Source: Choristoneura fumiferana
Lineage: Eukaryota > Arthropoda > Insecta > Lepidoptera > Tortricidae
Assembly (NCBI RefSeq): GCF_025370935.1
Contig: NC_133485.1
Span: forward strand, 11,868,333 to 11,932,332
Direction: 5' to 3'
DNA: 64,000 bases
The notes beneath the pieces were generated by a model. The model saw only the letters and a list, made by a program, of their open reading frames with translations. It was not told where the DNA came from and ran no database searches. The first letter of the stretch is position 1. Every line of letters starts with the position of its first letter. Position numbers and translations under genes: made by a program. Positions 35,290 through 46,290 of the stretch are shown one piece after another.

Positions 35290-36735
35290 GGTTTTACGGG
35301 ATGACCGTAAAAGTAAAAATTTGGAATTGAAATAAAAAATACAAAAAAGATTCCAAAAAACCAATCTTAACATAGAATTACTTTATGGAGCAATGCCTGC
35401 GATATTTTATGATTCTACATATATGTATTTATCTTCCGCTATTTAAATAATTAACTCGCTCTTTGACCCAAGGCACGACTTCAGCTGCCGAACACGTCAT
35501 AGATGCATGTTTATGTAAACATTTTTTTTCTTTTCCAACAATAATTATGCGTTTCCGTTACGTGGGTGCACAAACCGGGGTTCAGCTGAAAACCAGCGCT
35601 ACAGCTCTGGTTACAGGGCTACGGCACATGCTGAGCTGAGTTCTTTTGCATCACACTACAGCGCAACGTCTCTAATTGTTCTCTTATCCTATTTATGTTT
35701 TTACTGTGTTAATCTATTTCTGTAATATTTTTTTTTACACGTTACTCATATCTTTAATATCGCGCTAAAACGGATTTGAATGAAATATGGCATACAAATA
35801 AAATCATAATCTACGATTAACACGTAGGATACTTGTATAACAACGTTTTTATGACTGCAACATCAGATGTAATTTAATTTACTCATAGAAGGAAACTTAC
35901 TGAATTATTATAAATTATTTCTGGTCTAAATTTTGTTAGGTCAAGTTAGGCTTATTTTATGAAATAACCTTTTCTTTTCTAATAAATCGTGTTACTGCCA
36001 TCTGTGGTTGGTACTTTCGTTGGTACTTTATTAATTAAATACAATTACAGTAATTTACATTTTTTTATTTATTTAATTTCCTTCGTCGCTATCAAGTCAC
36101 TATCCGCAAAAAATACGGACAACCAGGAAGACAATAGTTTAGTTAATATTGCCAAGATTAGTTAGGTAATATTTGTTTTAAATTAAGGTAAGTATGTGTA
36201 ATGACTAGAAATTCCCTTGATTGTGAAGATGAGGAATACTCGTATGACGTATTTTGCGAAATTCCCACGGGATAAAAAAAATCTGCAATGGAAGCGATGC
36301 CGTGAACGAGAAAAACAGATTTGGGCATTTACTTATTATGCTCAATTTCTTTTCTTCCGTCTACAATTTTTGCCGCTGTAATGAAGTGATAAATTTGTTT
36401 ATTGCTTGGCTGTTAAGTTACTTAGCATTTCTTGCCTTGAAACCCTCAGCTACGCTTACGATTCTTCTTTTGGACCACTCGCGCCAAACAGTAACTTTCC
36501 ACCCTTGCATAACAATATTTAGTTATTGCTTTAGTCTAACCATTCTGGGTCGACAAGGAGAATAAGAATACTTTTTAAAAACAGTACGATTTTACCCCTA
36601 ACCTCTTGGAAGGAATCCCACCATGTTAACGAGTATTATTTAATTGAAACCTTCCGCGTGAAGAAATTCCATTGTCCCTCTATGCCTACTTAGTCCTGGC
36701 AGTTTCATCGTGTCGATGACGTCTTTAATCCTGAG

Positions 36736-36795
36736 TATAAATGCCATCTAACAGCGAATCAGGCATCACAGCATAAACAAACGAGCTATACAACG
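36736..36795 (+). promoter_or_regulatory. TATA box and 5' leader exon of CSP-E
   Basis: TATAAA (36736-36741) is followed about 30 bases on by GGCATCACAG, a plausible start. The leader then runs to CAACG|GTGAGT, a strong donor with its last exon base at 36795. The natural acceptor is CTTATTCCAG ending at 40610, six bases before the CSP-E ATG. This implies a 3815-base 5' UTR intron. Confidence 0.55.
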
Positions 36796-37195
36796 GTGAG
36801 TTGCAGTGTTAGTTACTTGCAATTATGCATTTTGCTTGCGGTAAAACAATTGAATAACTAGATAGCTAATCAACGTGTTTTAAGTTAGATAAGTCTTCTA
36901 TTACAATGTGTTGTAGTAATCAGGGAATTTTCAACCAGTGTTAAATAAATTGAAGTGAAAGGTTTTTATTATTTGCTAGAATGTCATGTGCGTTGTTTCG
37001 TATTGGTTTCATTTTGATAAATTATTGTTACTAAAATAGTATTTATCTCGAATTGACATTAAACCAATCTTACTAAGGGAAAAAAATATTTAAGAATATA
37101 AACTTATAGAAAATACAATCATATACCTAAGAGCTAATTACTACTAAATAATAAATCTACCTAAGTTCTATATAATCTATGTATAATCTATCTAA

Positions 37196-37302
37196 GTTCC
37201 CAATCCGCACTGGGCCCGCGTGGGAACTATGGCCCAAGCCCTCTTGTTCTGAGAGGAGGCCTGTGCCCAGCAGTGGGACGTATATAGGCTGGGATGATGA
37301 TG
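37196..37302 (+). repeat. SINE 3' part inside the CSP-E leader intron
   Basis: CCCAATCCGCACTGGGCC through GAGGCCTGTGCCCAGCAGTG to GGCTGGGATGATGATG, matching the 3' half of the SINE at 28971-29450. Confidence 0.65.
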
Positions 37303-38674
37303 AATAAATCTACTAGCTAACTTAAATAATATTTTATATTACAAAAAAGACCGCCTCGAATCGTTTCTAACTAATGGTACTGCATTGCATTGTATAATAT
37401 GTAATTGAAGGAACTATAAAAACTGCACGGTAAAAGTTAACAGAAATCAAAAATAACACGGTGTAGAGTAATGTTCGATCCAAACCAGACGACCTCAGGA
37501 ATATTGTAATAGTTCCAGTAATCAATACTTTGTACCAAGTTGCATTGATCTGATATTCTTAGTAGAACAGTGCATAAAGTTCCGGTAGTAATCATGGACA
37601 AAGGCAATGAAAACTGATCAGATTTACAACATTTGACTAAAACAGGAAAACCGCTAGGTACTGTCATCAACAGTATTCAACAGTACCTAAAACGTTTGCG
37701 CTACATTAAATTGTAAAATTCTGGAAAATTAAAAACAAAAGAAAAATCTGGTTATGGATAGTTATATACCTATATGTAACAAGTTACACAAGTGCACAAG
37801 TTGCACAAGTGTTAATTGACACATTTTCTCAAGCCGTCAATAGCCTTCGTGTGATTCCGTATACCGCAATCACAGACAATATCATTAAAATAAACAATTC
37901 GAAGCAAAATCTCAGCTCTCAAAATTGGTATCGCTTTGATTCACTGGAATATTAAAAGAGTCTAAAAGCAGCAGTTATCTCTTTACATCGGCTAATTTTC
38001 TTGCTCATTAGCCTTCTTAGCTAAAACAAATGCAAATAGGTATACCTTACTTTAGACTTTGCGCGTCAAAAATAGAGGAAGATTGTACTTTTCACGCTAC
38101 ACTTTAGACAGATAGACATTGGTGTCAAACTTATGTATAACACCCCCCTTTTTGCGTCGGGGGTTAAGAAATATCACGAGCTCTTTTCTTATAGGTACTT
38201 GTGTTTCTGAGTCTATCTAGATTGGATGTCTGTTGGCTAGACGTACACAGTTCGGTCACGAGTATTTGCGACAGGCGGCGTAGCGGGCCATATTACAATA
38301 CATTGCATGTGCTACTAACTTAATAATGTATGGTGAGCGTATTGACGACGCAATGAATAGAGAAATTGTGCCCCGTGTCGGCGACCACACATGGTCGCGC
38401 GCGGCTGACCCGTTACCGACATGCGCGAGCGACTAAATAGCACCCAGTAACGTATCATCTTGTAAATTTCCAACTATAATTCTTACAGCTGTGTAGTATA
38501 TCTAGTTGTGTCTGAATAGTTGTACTTCGTTCCTCGTGAGTGGTATCGCGTTAGTAACATTCTATTTTGGACCATCCGCGACGGATTTCTATTACTGCTG
38601 TCATTATGTGTTGATAAATAAGGAAGATAGGTAGAAGCGAATAAAGTTCGCATTCCATCTTTTTCTATTATAAT

Positions 38675-39541
38675 ATACAAGTTGGGCCCTGTAACAGGAG
38701 CAAAAAATTAAACCACAGCTTCCACTCTTAATCCTGAGCTAATTTTGATCTACAACTTTTGAAAATAACTTGTATTATGATTTTTATTATAGTTTAAAGT
38801 TTAATTGGACAAGCAATGTATTGCGAAATCCGTCATTTTGTTACGTGACAGGCGATATCATTTAGGCTATTGGATGCCGTACATTGAAAATACCAATTAA
38901 TTTGTTTGGAATAAACATAATAACACAAAACACAGATAGTTCAGAAGTCAATATCCATACAAGTGCGCTCGAGCAACGCACACATAGACACTGCTCACGG
39001 ACACGATATCTCGGACCAATTGGGACCAACGCGAGCGCGAGTGCCATCCGCATGAGACACGCGTCTGTGAGCTTTTTTGTGTAATAATGGACCAACAAAA
39101 AAAAAGTTATTATAACTGTTCAGTGGACGGTTGTTTAAATTAAATAATCGTGAATTTCGCCAATAACGAAATCATCGCAAGATATTTTCTGAGACAAATT
39201 TAATATAAACAATGACATTCAAAATTAAAATATTTTAGTTATTAATTTATATTTACATTCTTCCCTTTTCATTCTCAACAATAAATCAAACAACTAGATA
39301 CGAGTGCCACTAGGTACCACGATAGTTTTTTGGTGCATAAGCCGTAGTTGACAACCTTAGAGCGACCGCCGAGCGTAGGTATGAAGAGTGAAGTACATAC
39401 AGGAGATTGACTTCTGAACTATCTGTGTTTTGTGATAATGATGAAATTACTTAATTTTTGATAGTTGCAGAACTAAAGTAGTTTGAGTAGCAGAACCTGT
39501 GTTTTAATTTTTTGCTCCTGTTACAGGGCCCACCCGGTATA
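38675..39541. mobile_element. TIR element, TATACCGGG...GAGCAAAAA family, long copy
   Basis: Inverted ends pair over 34 bases or more: GGGCCCTGTAACAGGAGC at 38684 with the reverse complement ending at 39531. Extending outward, TATACAAGTTGGGCCC mirrors GGGCCCACCCGGTATA. A shorter relative with better ends is at 63003-63369, and both contain a GGCGATATCA/GGCGACCTCA plus GTACATTGA block. The two antisense frames of 66 and 78 codons at 38862-39098 show no family motif. It lies in the CSP-E leader intron. Confidence 0.6.
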
Positions 39542-40616
39542 ACTAAACGTATATATAACTAAACATTATTCAAGGGTGCAGATATAATAGAAGATCGCAC
39601 ACGGTGCATAAAGGCTAATGACAGAACTGTTCATTGTGGTACATTTACGTCATTCGAAAAGTTAAGGTTCAAAATTGCACTTATCTGGACATAGCGATTG
39701 AGAATTCATAATTAAAGGTAGCTTGTTTTAGACCTTTCTTCATATCACATTCATTGAAATTTATCCAGCCATTTTAGTATAAAAGAGTAATAAAAACTTG
39801 TAAGTATAAGTTACACAAGGACCCACAAATTTTCGCATTTTTATTGTTTAGTAGTTCGATATAAACACAGTCATTTCAAGATTGTTTATTTTTCTTTTTT
39901 TAAAACAAAAAATAAGTTCTATGTTTATCATATTTTCACGCAATCGAGCCTTAAATTACTGTAATTAGTTCCTGCTGAAACAATAAACAATAGAGAATAA
40001 TTACCATGAGACATTATCACATAGCGCTGTGGGCATTGAAACCATGATAAACAGTGATCACATCGTCTCATGCGACTTTACAGTTTTTGTTATGTTGTAT
40101 TGAAAGTTTGGGAAAGATTATTGGTTCCACTAGCACTAGCTCATTCAGCTGCAGAACAATACCAATTGTTTCCATATCCTAGAAGATTTTTTTGCCGCAA
40201 TCTCTTGACTTTACTTACCTTAGTGGCTTTATCAATAAACTTAAAGCTTTCATAATGACACAATTTCTCCATTGCCTTTGCATCATAGATAGAATGTGCT
40301 CGTAAAATCTGATGTGTCCTTTGGGTTGTTACCGTAAACGTTGTTAGATAGGTTCTTATCTTAAATTTAAATAATATGTTAATTCTCTAACTTGGAATAG
40401 TTAAAAGACCCTCGACATTGTCAAAACCTTATTTAAATCGGTCCATCCATTTGGGAGTCATGAATTAACAACATGGCGGTCAAACTTCTAACTTTTTGCG
40501 TCGGGGTCAAAAAAGTCCGTACTGACAGATTGATTTCATTATGTCGCAGATGTAGTTTAGTTTTATAATAAAGTGCCAGTAATGATACCTTTCTTTTTAA
40601 CTTATTCCAGATAATC

Positions 40617-41000
40617 ATGAAACTCCTACTGGTCTTCACTCTGGCGTGCCTGGTGGCCGTGGCTTTTGGACGTCCGCAGAACAAATACACTGACAAATGG
40701 GACAACATCAACATCGACGAAATCCTGGAATCCCAGCGTCTCCTCAAAGCCTACATAGACTGTCTTCTGGACAAAGGTCGTTGTACTCCTGACGCGAAAA
40801 CTCTTAAAGATACATTGCCTGATGCTTTGGAAAATGAGTGCAACAAATGCACGGAAAAACAGAAGTCGGGATCAGATAAGGTTATCAGGCATCTTGTTAA
40901 CAAACGTCCTGAAATGTGGAAGGAGCTGTCGGTGAAGTACGACCCTGATCACATCTATGAAGGCAGGTACAAGGACCAGATTGAGAAGATCAAGGCGTAG
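40617..41000 (+). CDS. chemosensory protein, CSP-E, coding region intronless
   Basis: A single 127-codon exon. The signal peptide is residues 1-18 (ends AFG), the mature start is RPQNKYTDKWDNINIDEIL, and cysteines are C49, C56, C75 and C78 with normal C-x6-C-x18-C-x2-C spacing. The family's phase-1 intron would fall in the K64/D65 codon pair (TLKDTLPDALENEC) but is absent. The start is the first ATG after the acceptor-like CTTATTCCAG. A TATA-bearing leader exon lies at 36736-36795, so the gene keeps an upstream intron and its own promoter, which argues against a simple processed retrocopy. The poly(A) signal AATAAA is at 41071-41076. It is convergent with CSP-F, whose stop codon is 540 bases downstream. 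Confidence 0.95.
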   Translation: MKLLLVFTLACLVAVAFGRPQNKYTDKWDNINIDEILESQRLLKAYIDCLLDKGRCTPDAKTLKDTLPDALENECNKCTEKQKSGSDKVIRHLVNKRPEMWKELSVKYDPDHIYEGRYKDQIEKIKA

Positions 41001-41538
41001 GAAGGGGAACTGATGTTTCCAAGGAGCACTGAAACTGTTGGACGTTTTGAGATTGGTTTTCCTTGTTTGTAATAAACGTAATTTTACCATCATGTTGCTT
41101 GATTTTTGTAGAAACTTTAAATTGTACCCCCTTATGAAGACTTAAAAATCTATTATAGGAAAAGCTATGCTGTTATCTCGAACGTTTATGAATGGATCTA
41201 TGGTGTATGCACATAAAGCTCAAGCTATTTATATCCGTTTCAAATTACCTGTTCTTTTTCATAATATATTTTTTTGACAAATTAATGGGGTGTTATATAA
41301 GATTAGTAGCACAAAGGTGCCACCCTGGCACGTAATTAATTTTCTTCGACTATAAATAGAACTATTTTGTCTCTAAATTTCCATATTTATCATTATAAAA
41401 TATTTTTTCATATTTTTTTCATTCTTGAATAAAAATAATCATAAAAAATAAAAATATTTGTTATATTTAAAAAATTACTTTTAAGTTCGTTAAAAACACA
41501 CCAACCACATCGATTCGAAACTATACTTCATTGTTCAT

Positions 41539-43304
41539 TTATTCTTTCTCAGCTAGGAATTTGTCAAAGTTTTCTCTATACTTTCCGTCTTTGTCAAACT
41601 TCTCGATGAGCTCTTTCCACGAGTCTGGATGCTTCTCCATGATGCCCCTGATCACTTGTTTTATCAGTTGCTTTTGTTTTGGAGTGCATTTTCCACAGGT
41701 AGTCTGAAGAGCTTCTGGGATGACCTCTGAAATTAATATCATCAATCTATAGGTAATCGATTTAATTCAGCCGTTTCAATTTATCTATTCGAATTTCGAT
41801 AGCGTTCCGTTCGAAGGTACGGTCAAGGGCATAAATATATGCGTTACCAAGACGTCAAAAATATCTATATACCTCTATGCCACTAAACATAAGGTCGATG
41901 TATACATACTTTAACGCTATGGCTGTATATATATTTTTGCATTCGACCCTTTTGCTCTCTTACACATGACACGACAGCATGATAAGTTCGAATATACATA
42001 TAGACTCCACACTTAATATGTTGTTAGTATTCCGATTATTTGCAGAAATCAATTCTCAACATCTTTTATAATAAGGACTGCTACTTTCTGTTGTCTGTTT
42101 TACTGGAATAGTCCAATTGCAGCACCATTCAAGGCCATATTGAACAGACTATTATTGAACAAGCATACATCTCCTAGGCAAGGGTAGAACGAGATTAATG
42201 GTTGACCTGGTTAAAGTCGCGGATTGACGGTGAATGCTGGCCGCTTCCTACCGAAGCAAATAGTAAGTCTATGGAGGCCTCTGTCCAACAGTAGACGACC
42301 TACGGCTGAAATGATGTTTTTAGGGTTCCGTAGCCAAAATGGCAAAAACGGAACCCTTCTAGTTTCGCCATGTCTGTCTGTCTGTCGGTCCATCCGCGGC
42401 TTTGCTCAGGGACTATCAATGCTAGAAAGCTGTAATTTTGCACGGATATATACGTAAACTATGGCGACAAAATGGTGCAATAAAAACTAAAAAATCATTT
42501 TTTTTAGGGTACCTCCCAGAGACGTAAAGTGTGGGTGTTTTTTTTTCTCATCCAATCCTATAGTGTGGGGTATCGTTGGATAGGTCTTTTAAAACCATTA
42601 GGGGTTAGCTTAGACGCGTCCCCCCCCCTCTAAAATCTAAACCGGTGGGTGAAAAAATTTGAAAAAATTCAGAATGGTAGTAAGTATATCAAACTTAAAA
42701 AGAAAAACTATAACGGCTAAGTTTACTTGAGAATTATCATTAGTTTTACTCTTAAATAGCAGCCTAAGCTATAACATATACCTAAACTTGGAATATTCCG
42801 TACAAAATACGAAATCCTTAGAAAAATATTACTTATTTTTTTTCATAAACCCTATTTCAGGCGTGTCCGACACGCTCTTGGCCGGTTTTTTTACATAAAA
42901 CTGACCGTGATTGACCCTATCTCACCTGATGTTAAGTGCAAATGAGGCCAAAGGTGTATCTCACTGGTTCAGTAACAGCCTATTCACTATAGCCCTGAAG
43001 AGCCGTAGATGAAAATGATGATTTTGATGCTGATGATGAAGTTACATCTTTGGACTCATCTACACTTACCGTTAGGTCAGTTTTAAATAAATAAATAAAA
43101 TAAAACTTGTGAGTCTTACTTACTTTTAAAGTCCTTTGCGTCAGGCGTACAAGGGCCCTTGTCCAGGAAACATTTGGTGTAACTAAGCATAATTCTGTCA
43201 TTTTCAAGAATAGGCTGAATGTCAAAGTCATCGTACTTAGAACTGTAGAAGTCAGCGGTAGACACCGAGAGTGCGGTGATCAGAATTATACACAGAATTA
43301 TCAT
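41539..43304 (-). CDS. chemosensory protein, CSP-F (two coding exons)
   Basis: Minus-strand exons are 43304-43124 and 41726-41539, joined in phase 1 (AAAA|GTAAGT, TTTCAG|AG), giving 122 residues. The signal peptide runs to about residue 17. The mature start ADFYSSKYDDFDIQPIL departs from the YTDKYD norm. Cysteines are C45, C52, C71 and C74. The post-intron block KVIPEALQTTCGKC and KHPDSWKEL pair it with CSP-G. The intron carries an inverted 0.6-kb dispersed repeat (42319-42892) and a hairpin repeat near 41826-41950. An MMILISE start for the second exon alone would be artefactual, because those residues are intronic. Confidence 0.93.
41826..41950. repeat. GGGCATA hairpin repeat, uninterrupted copy
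   Basis: Contains ATATCTATATACCTCTATGC then CTAAACATAAGGTCGATGTA and a mirrored end GTATATATATTTTTGCATTC. The copy at about 51866-52430 has the same words but is split by a 485-base foldback element, so this copy serves as the empty site. Confidence 0.65.
42319..42892 (-). repeat. dispersed 0.6-kb repeat, copy 2 (CSP-F intron)
   Basis: Inverse of 3354-3975: it begins TAGGGTTCCGTAGCCAAAAT and ends GACACGCTCTTGGCCGG. It diverges mostly by small indels. Confidence 0.65.
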
Positions 43305-43335
43305 GTCTTCACCGATAATGCACGTAAAGTTTAAA

Positions 43336-43373
43336 ACTGAAAACGAAATACCAATGATTCCTGTATTTTATTT
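43336..43373 (-). promoter_or_regulatory. core promoter of CSP-F
   Basis: On the minus strand, AAATAAAATA (about 43373-43364) precedes TTTTCAGTTTT by about 30 bases. TCAGT at 43340-43336 fits the arthropod initiator, giving a leader of about 35 bases. The same TTTTCAG could instead be an acceptor, and I cannot decide between the two. Confidence 0.4.
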
Positions 43374-44682
43374 AAAAAAAAATATTTTTTTTTTTGTTAA
43401 TAGCATCTGGGTCGCTTTTGCTCAGCAAGAACTACTAGGAACGACTCTCTGACAACAGCAAAGTGAAATCTTCAGAAAGGTTGTAGCATCACAAGTCATA
43501 TTTATTAACGTTAATTTTGGATTATCTACGGTGGTACCTACCTACTTTTCTAGCTAATTATAATGTTGGCAACATTTATAATTTTATTTACGTTTTAAAC
43601 CACTTGTTCTAGATTGGACAATTTAGGCAATTATAGATGAAGAAAATATTAATATTATTTTATCTTTCTTGTGATCAAAAGTTATGACTAGGGCTCATTC
43701 GTTGTTATTCTTTCTATAATAGGCTAAGTAAAACTTGGATTACATACGGCTATAGTAAATAAAAGATTGTTATTATATCTTTTTTATGTCATAGTCGGCT
43801 GTGCAATGCAAAATTCCGTATAATAATAGATATTCTTGATAAACGTAACTTTAAATCAGTTAACTACTCCATAATTATTTTATAAGCATAATAATTTCTT
43901 CTTATAATAATTCTAATAACAAGACAATTAAGTCATGATCACATTATACCTACGAAAGTTACGCAATCCCACTTCTTTTGTTTTAATTATTATCATTAGC
44001 ATTCCCTCGTTTATTTCTCACTCACAAAACGAATATTAATAACTCTTTTTGATAGATTCACATAAGAAACTAACCTTAAACTAAGCCAGGAAATCTACTC
44101 GAAGACTGTGTACAAGGTAGTCAACACATCCTCTATTTATAAGACTTGTTGTCATTGTAGATAAATGGGTATTAAACAAACAACTGACCATTATTATGTT
44201 TGGATCGTGTGTGTAATTCTAATGGACATTAACTACCAAGAGTTTCCGTTGTTGTTTCCTAATCGTAACACTTTGTTTTATATCATGACATGTATACGTA
44301 CTCGTATCAATAAGCAGTCCCGGACTAGGAGGTGAAATGTTGGTAAGCATCAACAAGACAGCCCTCCTTTTGCACGGAAATTGATCTGCCAACAATCTGA
44401 AGGAAGTCTATGCATCGAAAATCTTTGTGAACATGATTAGTAAAATCCCTATGTAGGTAATTATGTTAAACTTTTCTCACTGGTCTTCTTCCTCTTGTCT
44501 ATCATTGTAATTATGACAGCAACTCAGAATAAATTTCTATAAGGCGAACAGGCGCTGTCATCGTCTATCCCACATTATCTCTCATTTCATTTTCTAGAAT
44601 TTTAATCGAAAACGGCTAAATACTCTGGCGAAATTATCCTCTTACATAACACCGTTACATTTTTTAAAATGAGTTTTAATAC
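43374..44682. other. intergenic gap between CSP-F and the EFHB-like gene
   Basis: AT-rich. No repeat family from the rest of the window is recognised here, and no clear TATA box for the gene downstream was found. Confidence 0.5.
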
Positions 44683-46290
44683 ATGTTAAATACTAAGCTT
44701 AATAACATAAAAAATATGTCGAAGACGTGCACTCGACAGGCCACCGGCGGGAAGGGTAATTTCGGAATGTTTATCGACAGGCAGCCAAATATTTGTGCAG
44801 CAGGACTTCCCAACTCAATAAGTGAACCAAAAATATCTACTCTTTTAAGTTTCTCTTCGCTTCAGGACGAAGTAGATGCTCTTATTCATGATAGCATCAT
44901 ACCTCCGACACCAAAACCGGATAGTCCATCACTGCGTCGTGAACGTATGCCTGATATGAGACATATTGGCGGCAACACCGAAGCACGCTTTCTCATCAAT
45001 CCCCCGGTTAAAACAAAGTTCCAGACTCTCGTAGAAGACTTCAAGCAAACCGTTTACGCTTCTTATTGGAAAAAAACCGTGGGCAAGATTCCGGATGTAG
45101 TGCCAAATCTGCCTGAAGGTACTGATACCTTAAAAATAACATTTGGTCACAAACCTCCTCACTGCGAATCGTTGTACGATGTAATTACGCCTAAAGATCC
45201 AGCCCCTGAAGAATTGTACAAGAACGCACCATGTAAACGCAGTATCAAACGCAACTATTGCGCGTCATCATTCAATCCCGATGCAGTATTTGGTGCTAGA
45301 TATAAAGTTGATATACGAGGAAGTGTAGTAAATCGATGCTTGACTGATGATAGAATACCAATGGGCACTAATTTAAAAAAACATATCAATGTTCAGCACG
45401 CTGAGTATTTAGAGAAAACTAAAAGTAAGTTAGGAGTTCCTCTATTTCCTATTAACAATATGGCAGATGTTCCACAAGGCCACGTCTTTGGTGTAAATAC
45501 GACTGAAAATTCCATCAGTGTCTCAGATTGCTTAAGTTATTGTGATCTTAATCCCCGCAAAGAATTGGTCAAAAAGAGCTTGGCTCACTTAAATACGCTT
45601 CGAAAATGTTTATCAAAACGTTTCGATGCCCTGTTTTTCAAAAACCTTTACTTAGGTTTGAAAAGATTTGACCAGTACAAGACGGGTTGGCTTCCTAAGA
45701 AACTTGTTTACAATTACTGTGCGGCCAGATTCATTCACATTGATACTAATCTGCTAGAGAATCTTTTATTAATTTGGAAAATTTATAATGGCACAGAAAT
45801 TGAGTACAAATCTTTTGTTAGTGTGATTAATTTTACACAGGTCTCACCACATTTGCCTAAAATTCGGGATGTACCAGATTTATGTGTTGAAAATCGTACA
45901 ACTTACTCGGACATGACGAAAGGTGGACAAGCAGTTGATACAGGTTCGAGAGCTGGTGCACCTTCGGGACGGTACTTTGAAAAGGATACTGTTTTTATTC
46001 CTGGAAAGTATTGTAGGGCAGACCAGGGTAGCTTGTCTCATGAGACCGACATGAGAGTCTGCTTAAATCCAAGTATGTTCACGATCATGGGGTTGACTCA
46101 TCGTGACATGTTCGCTGTGAGAGAACCAATCACCATCAGGAGAGTCTTCGAAGCGGCCGGTGAAAAGTTCACTGATGACTCATTTGAAATTGTTTGCGAA
46201 ATGGCCAAAAAATACAATTCGCAAGGGTTGGTATGCTATGAAACTTTTCGTCGAGCATTGAGAGAATTTAATGGAGAAGAAGAGAAATAG
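44683..46290 (+). CDS. EFHB: EF-hand domain family member B-like protein (EFHB/CFAP21), single exon
   Basis: 535 codons on one exon. The family (EFHB, also CFAP21) is a microtubule-inner protein of ciliary and sperm flagellar doublets. What I see is a Cys/Pro-rich N-terminal half with repeated short motifs of the type CKRSIKRNYC...FNPDAVFGARY, then VNRCL and PQGHVFGV. Around residues 310-375 follows a helical block (FFKNLYLGLKRFDQYKTGWL, then EYKSFVSVI) that resembles a degenerate EF-hand pair. Late motifs are FEKDTVFIPGKY and TIRRVFEAAGEKF. The calcium loops look incomplete. The second Met (44716, MSKTCT) has A at -3 and is an equally likely start. Vertebrate EFHB is longer, so the N-terminus may be shorter here. 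AATAAA is at 46695. It interrupts the CSP array and has no evident functional link to it. Confidence 0.75.
   Translation: MLNTKLNNIKNMSKTCTRQATGGKGNFGMFIDRQPNICAAGLPNSISEPKISTLLSFSSLQDEVDALIHDSIIPPTPKPDSPSLRRERMPDMRHIGGNTEARFLINPPVKTKFQTLVEDFKQTVYASYWKKTVGKIPDVVPNLPEGTDTLKITFGHKPPHCESLYDVITPKDPAPEELYKNAPCKRSIKRNYCASSFNPDAVFGARYKVDIRGSVVNRCLTDDRIPMGTNLKKHINVQHAEYLEKTKSKLGVPLFPINNMADVPQGHVFGVNTTENSISVSDCLSYCDLNPRKELVKKSLAHLNTLRKCLSKRFDALFFKNLYLGLKRFDQYKTGWLPKKLVYNYCAARFIHIDTNLLENLLLIWKIYNGTEIEYKSFVSVINFTQVSPHLPKIRDVPDLCVENRTTYSDMTKGGQAVDTGSRAGAPSGRYFEKDTVFIPGKYCRADQGSLSHETDMRVCLNPSMFTIMGLTHRDMFAVREPITIRRVFEAAGEKFTDDSFEIVCEMAKKYNSQGLVCYETFRRALREFNGEEEK

Larger units (their letters stand above)
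23834..36735. other. 12.9-kb gene-poor interval rich in repeats
   Basis: I recognise no gene between the CSP-D promoter and the CSP-E leader exon. The longest open frames are explained by microsatellites (GATGAT at 29357, TG at 31687) or by repeats. Listed repeats account for parts of it. The rest is AT-rich and featureless to me. Confidence 0.6.

Noticed and set aside
38862..39098. Antisense pair of frames (66 and 78 codons)
   Set aside because: Inside a TIR element, with no motif and no splice or promoter support.
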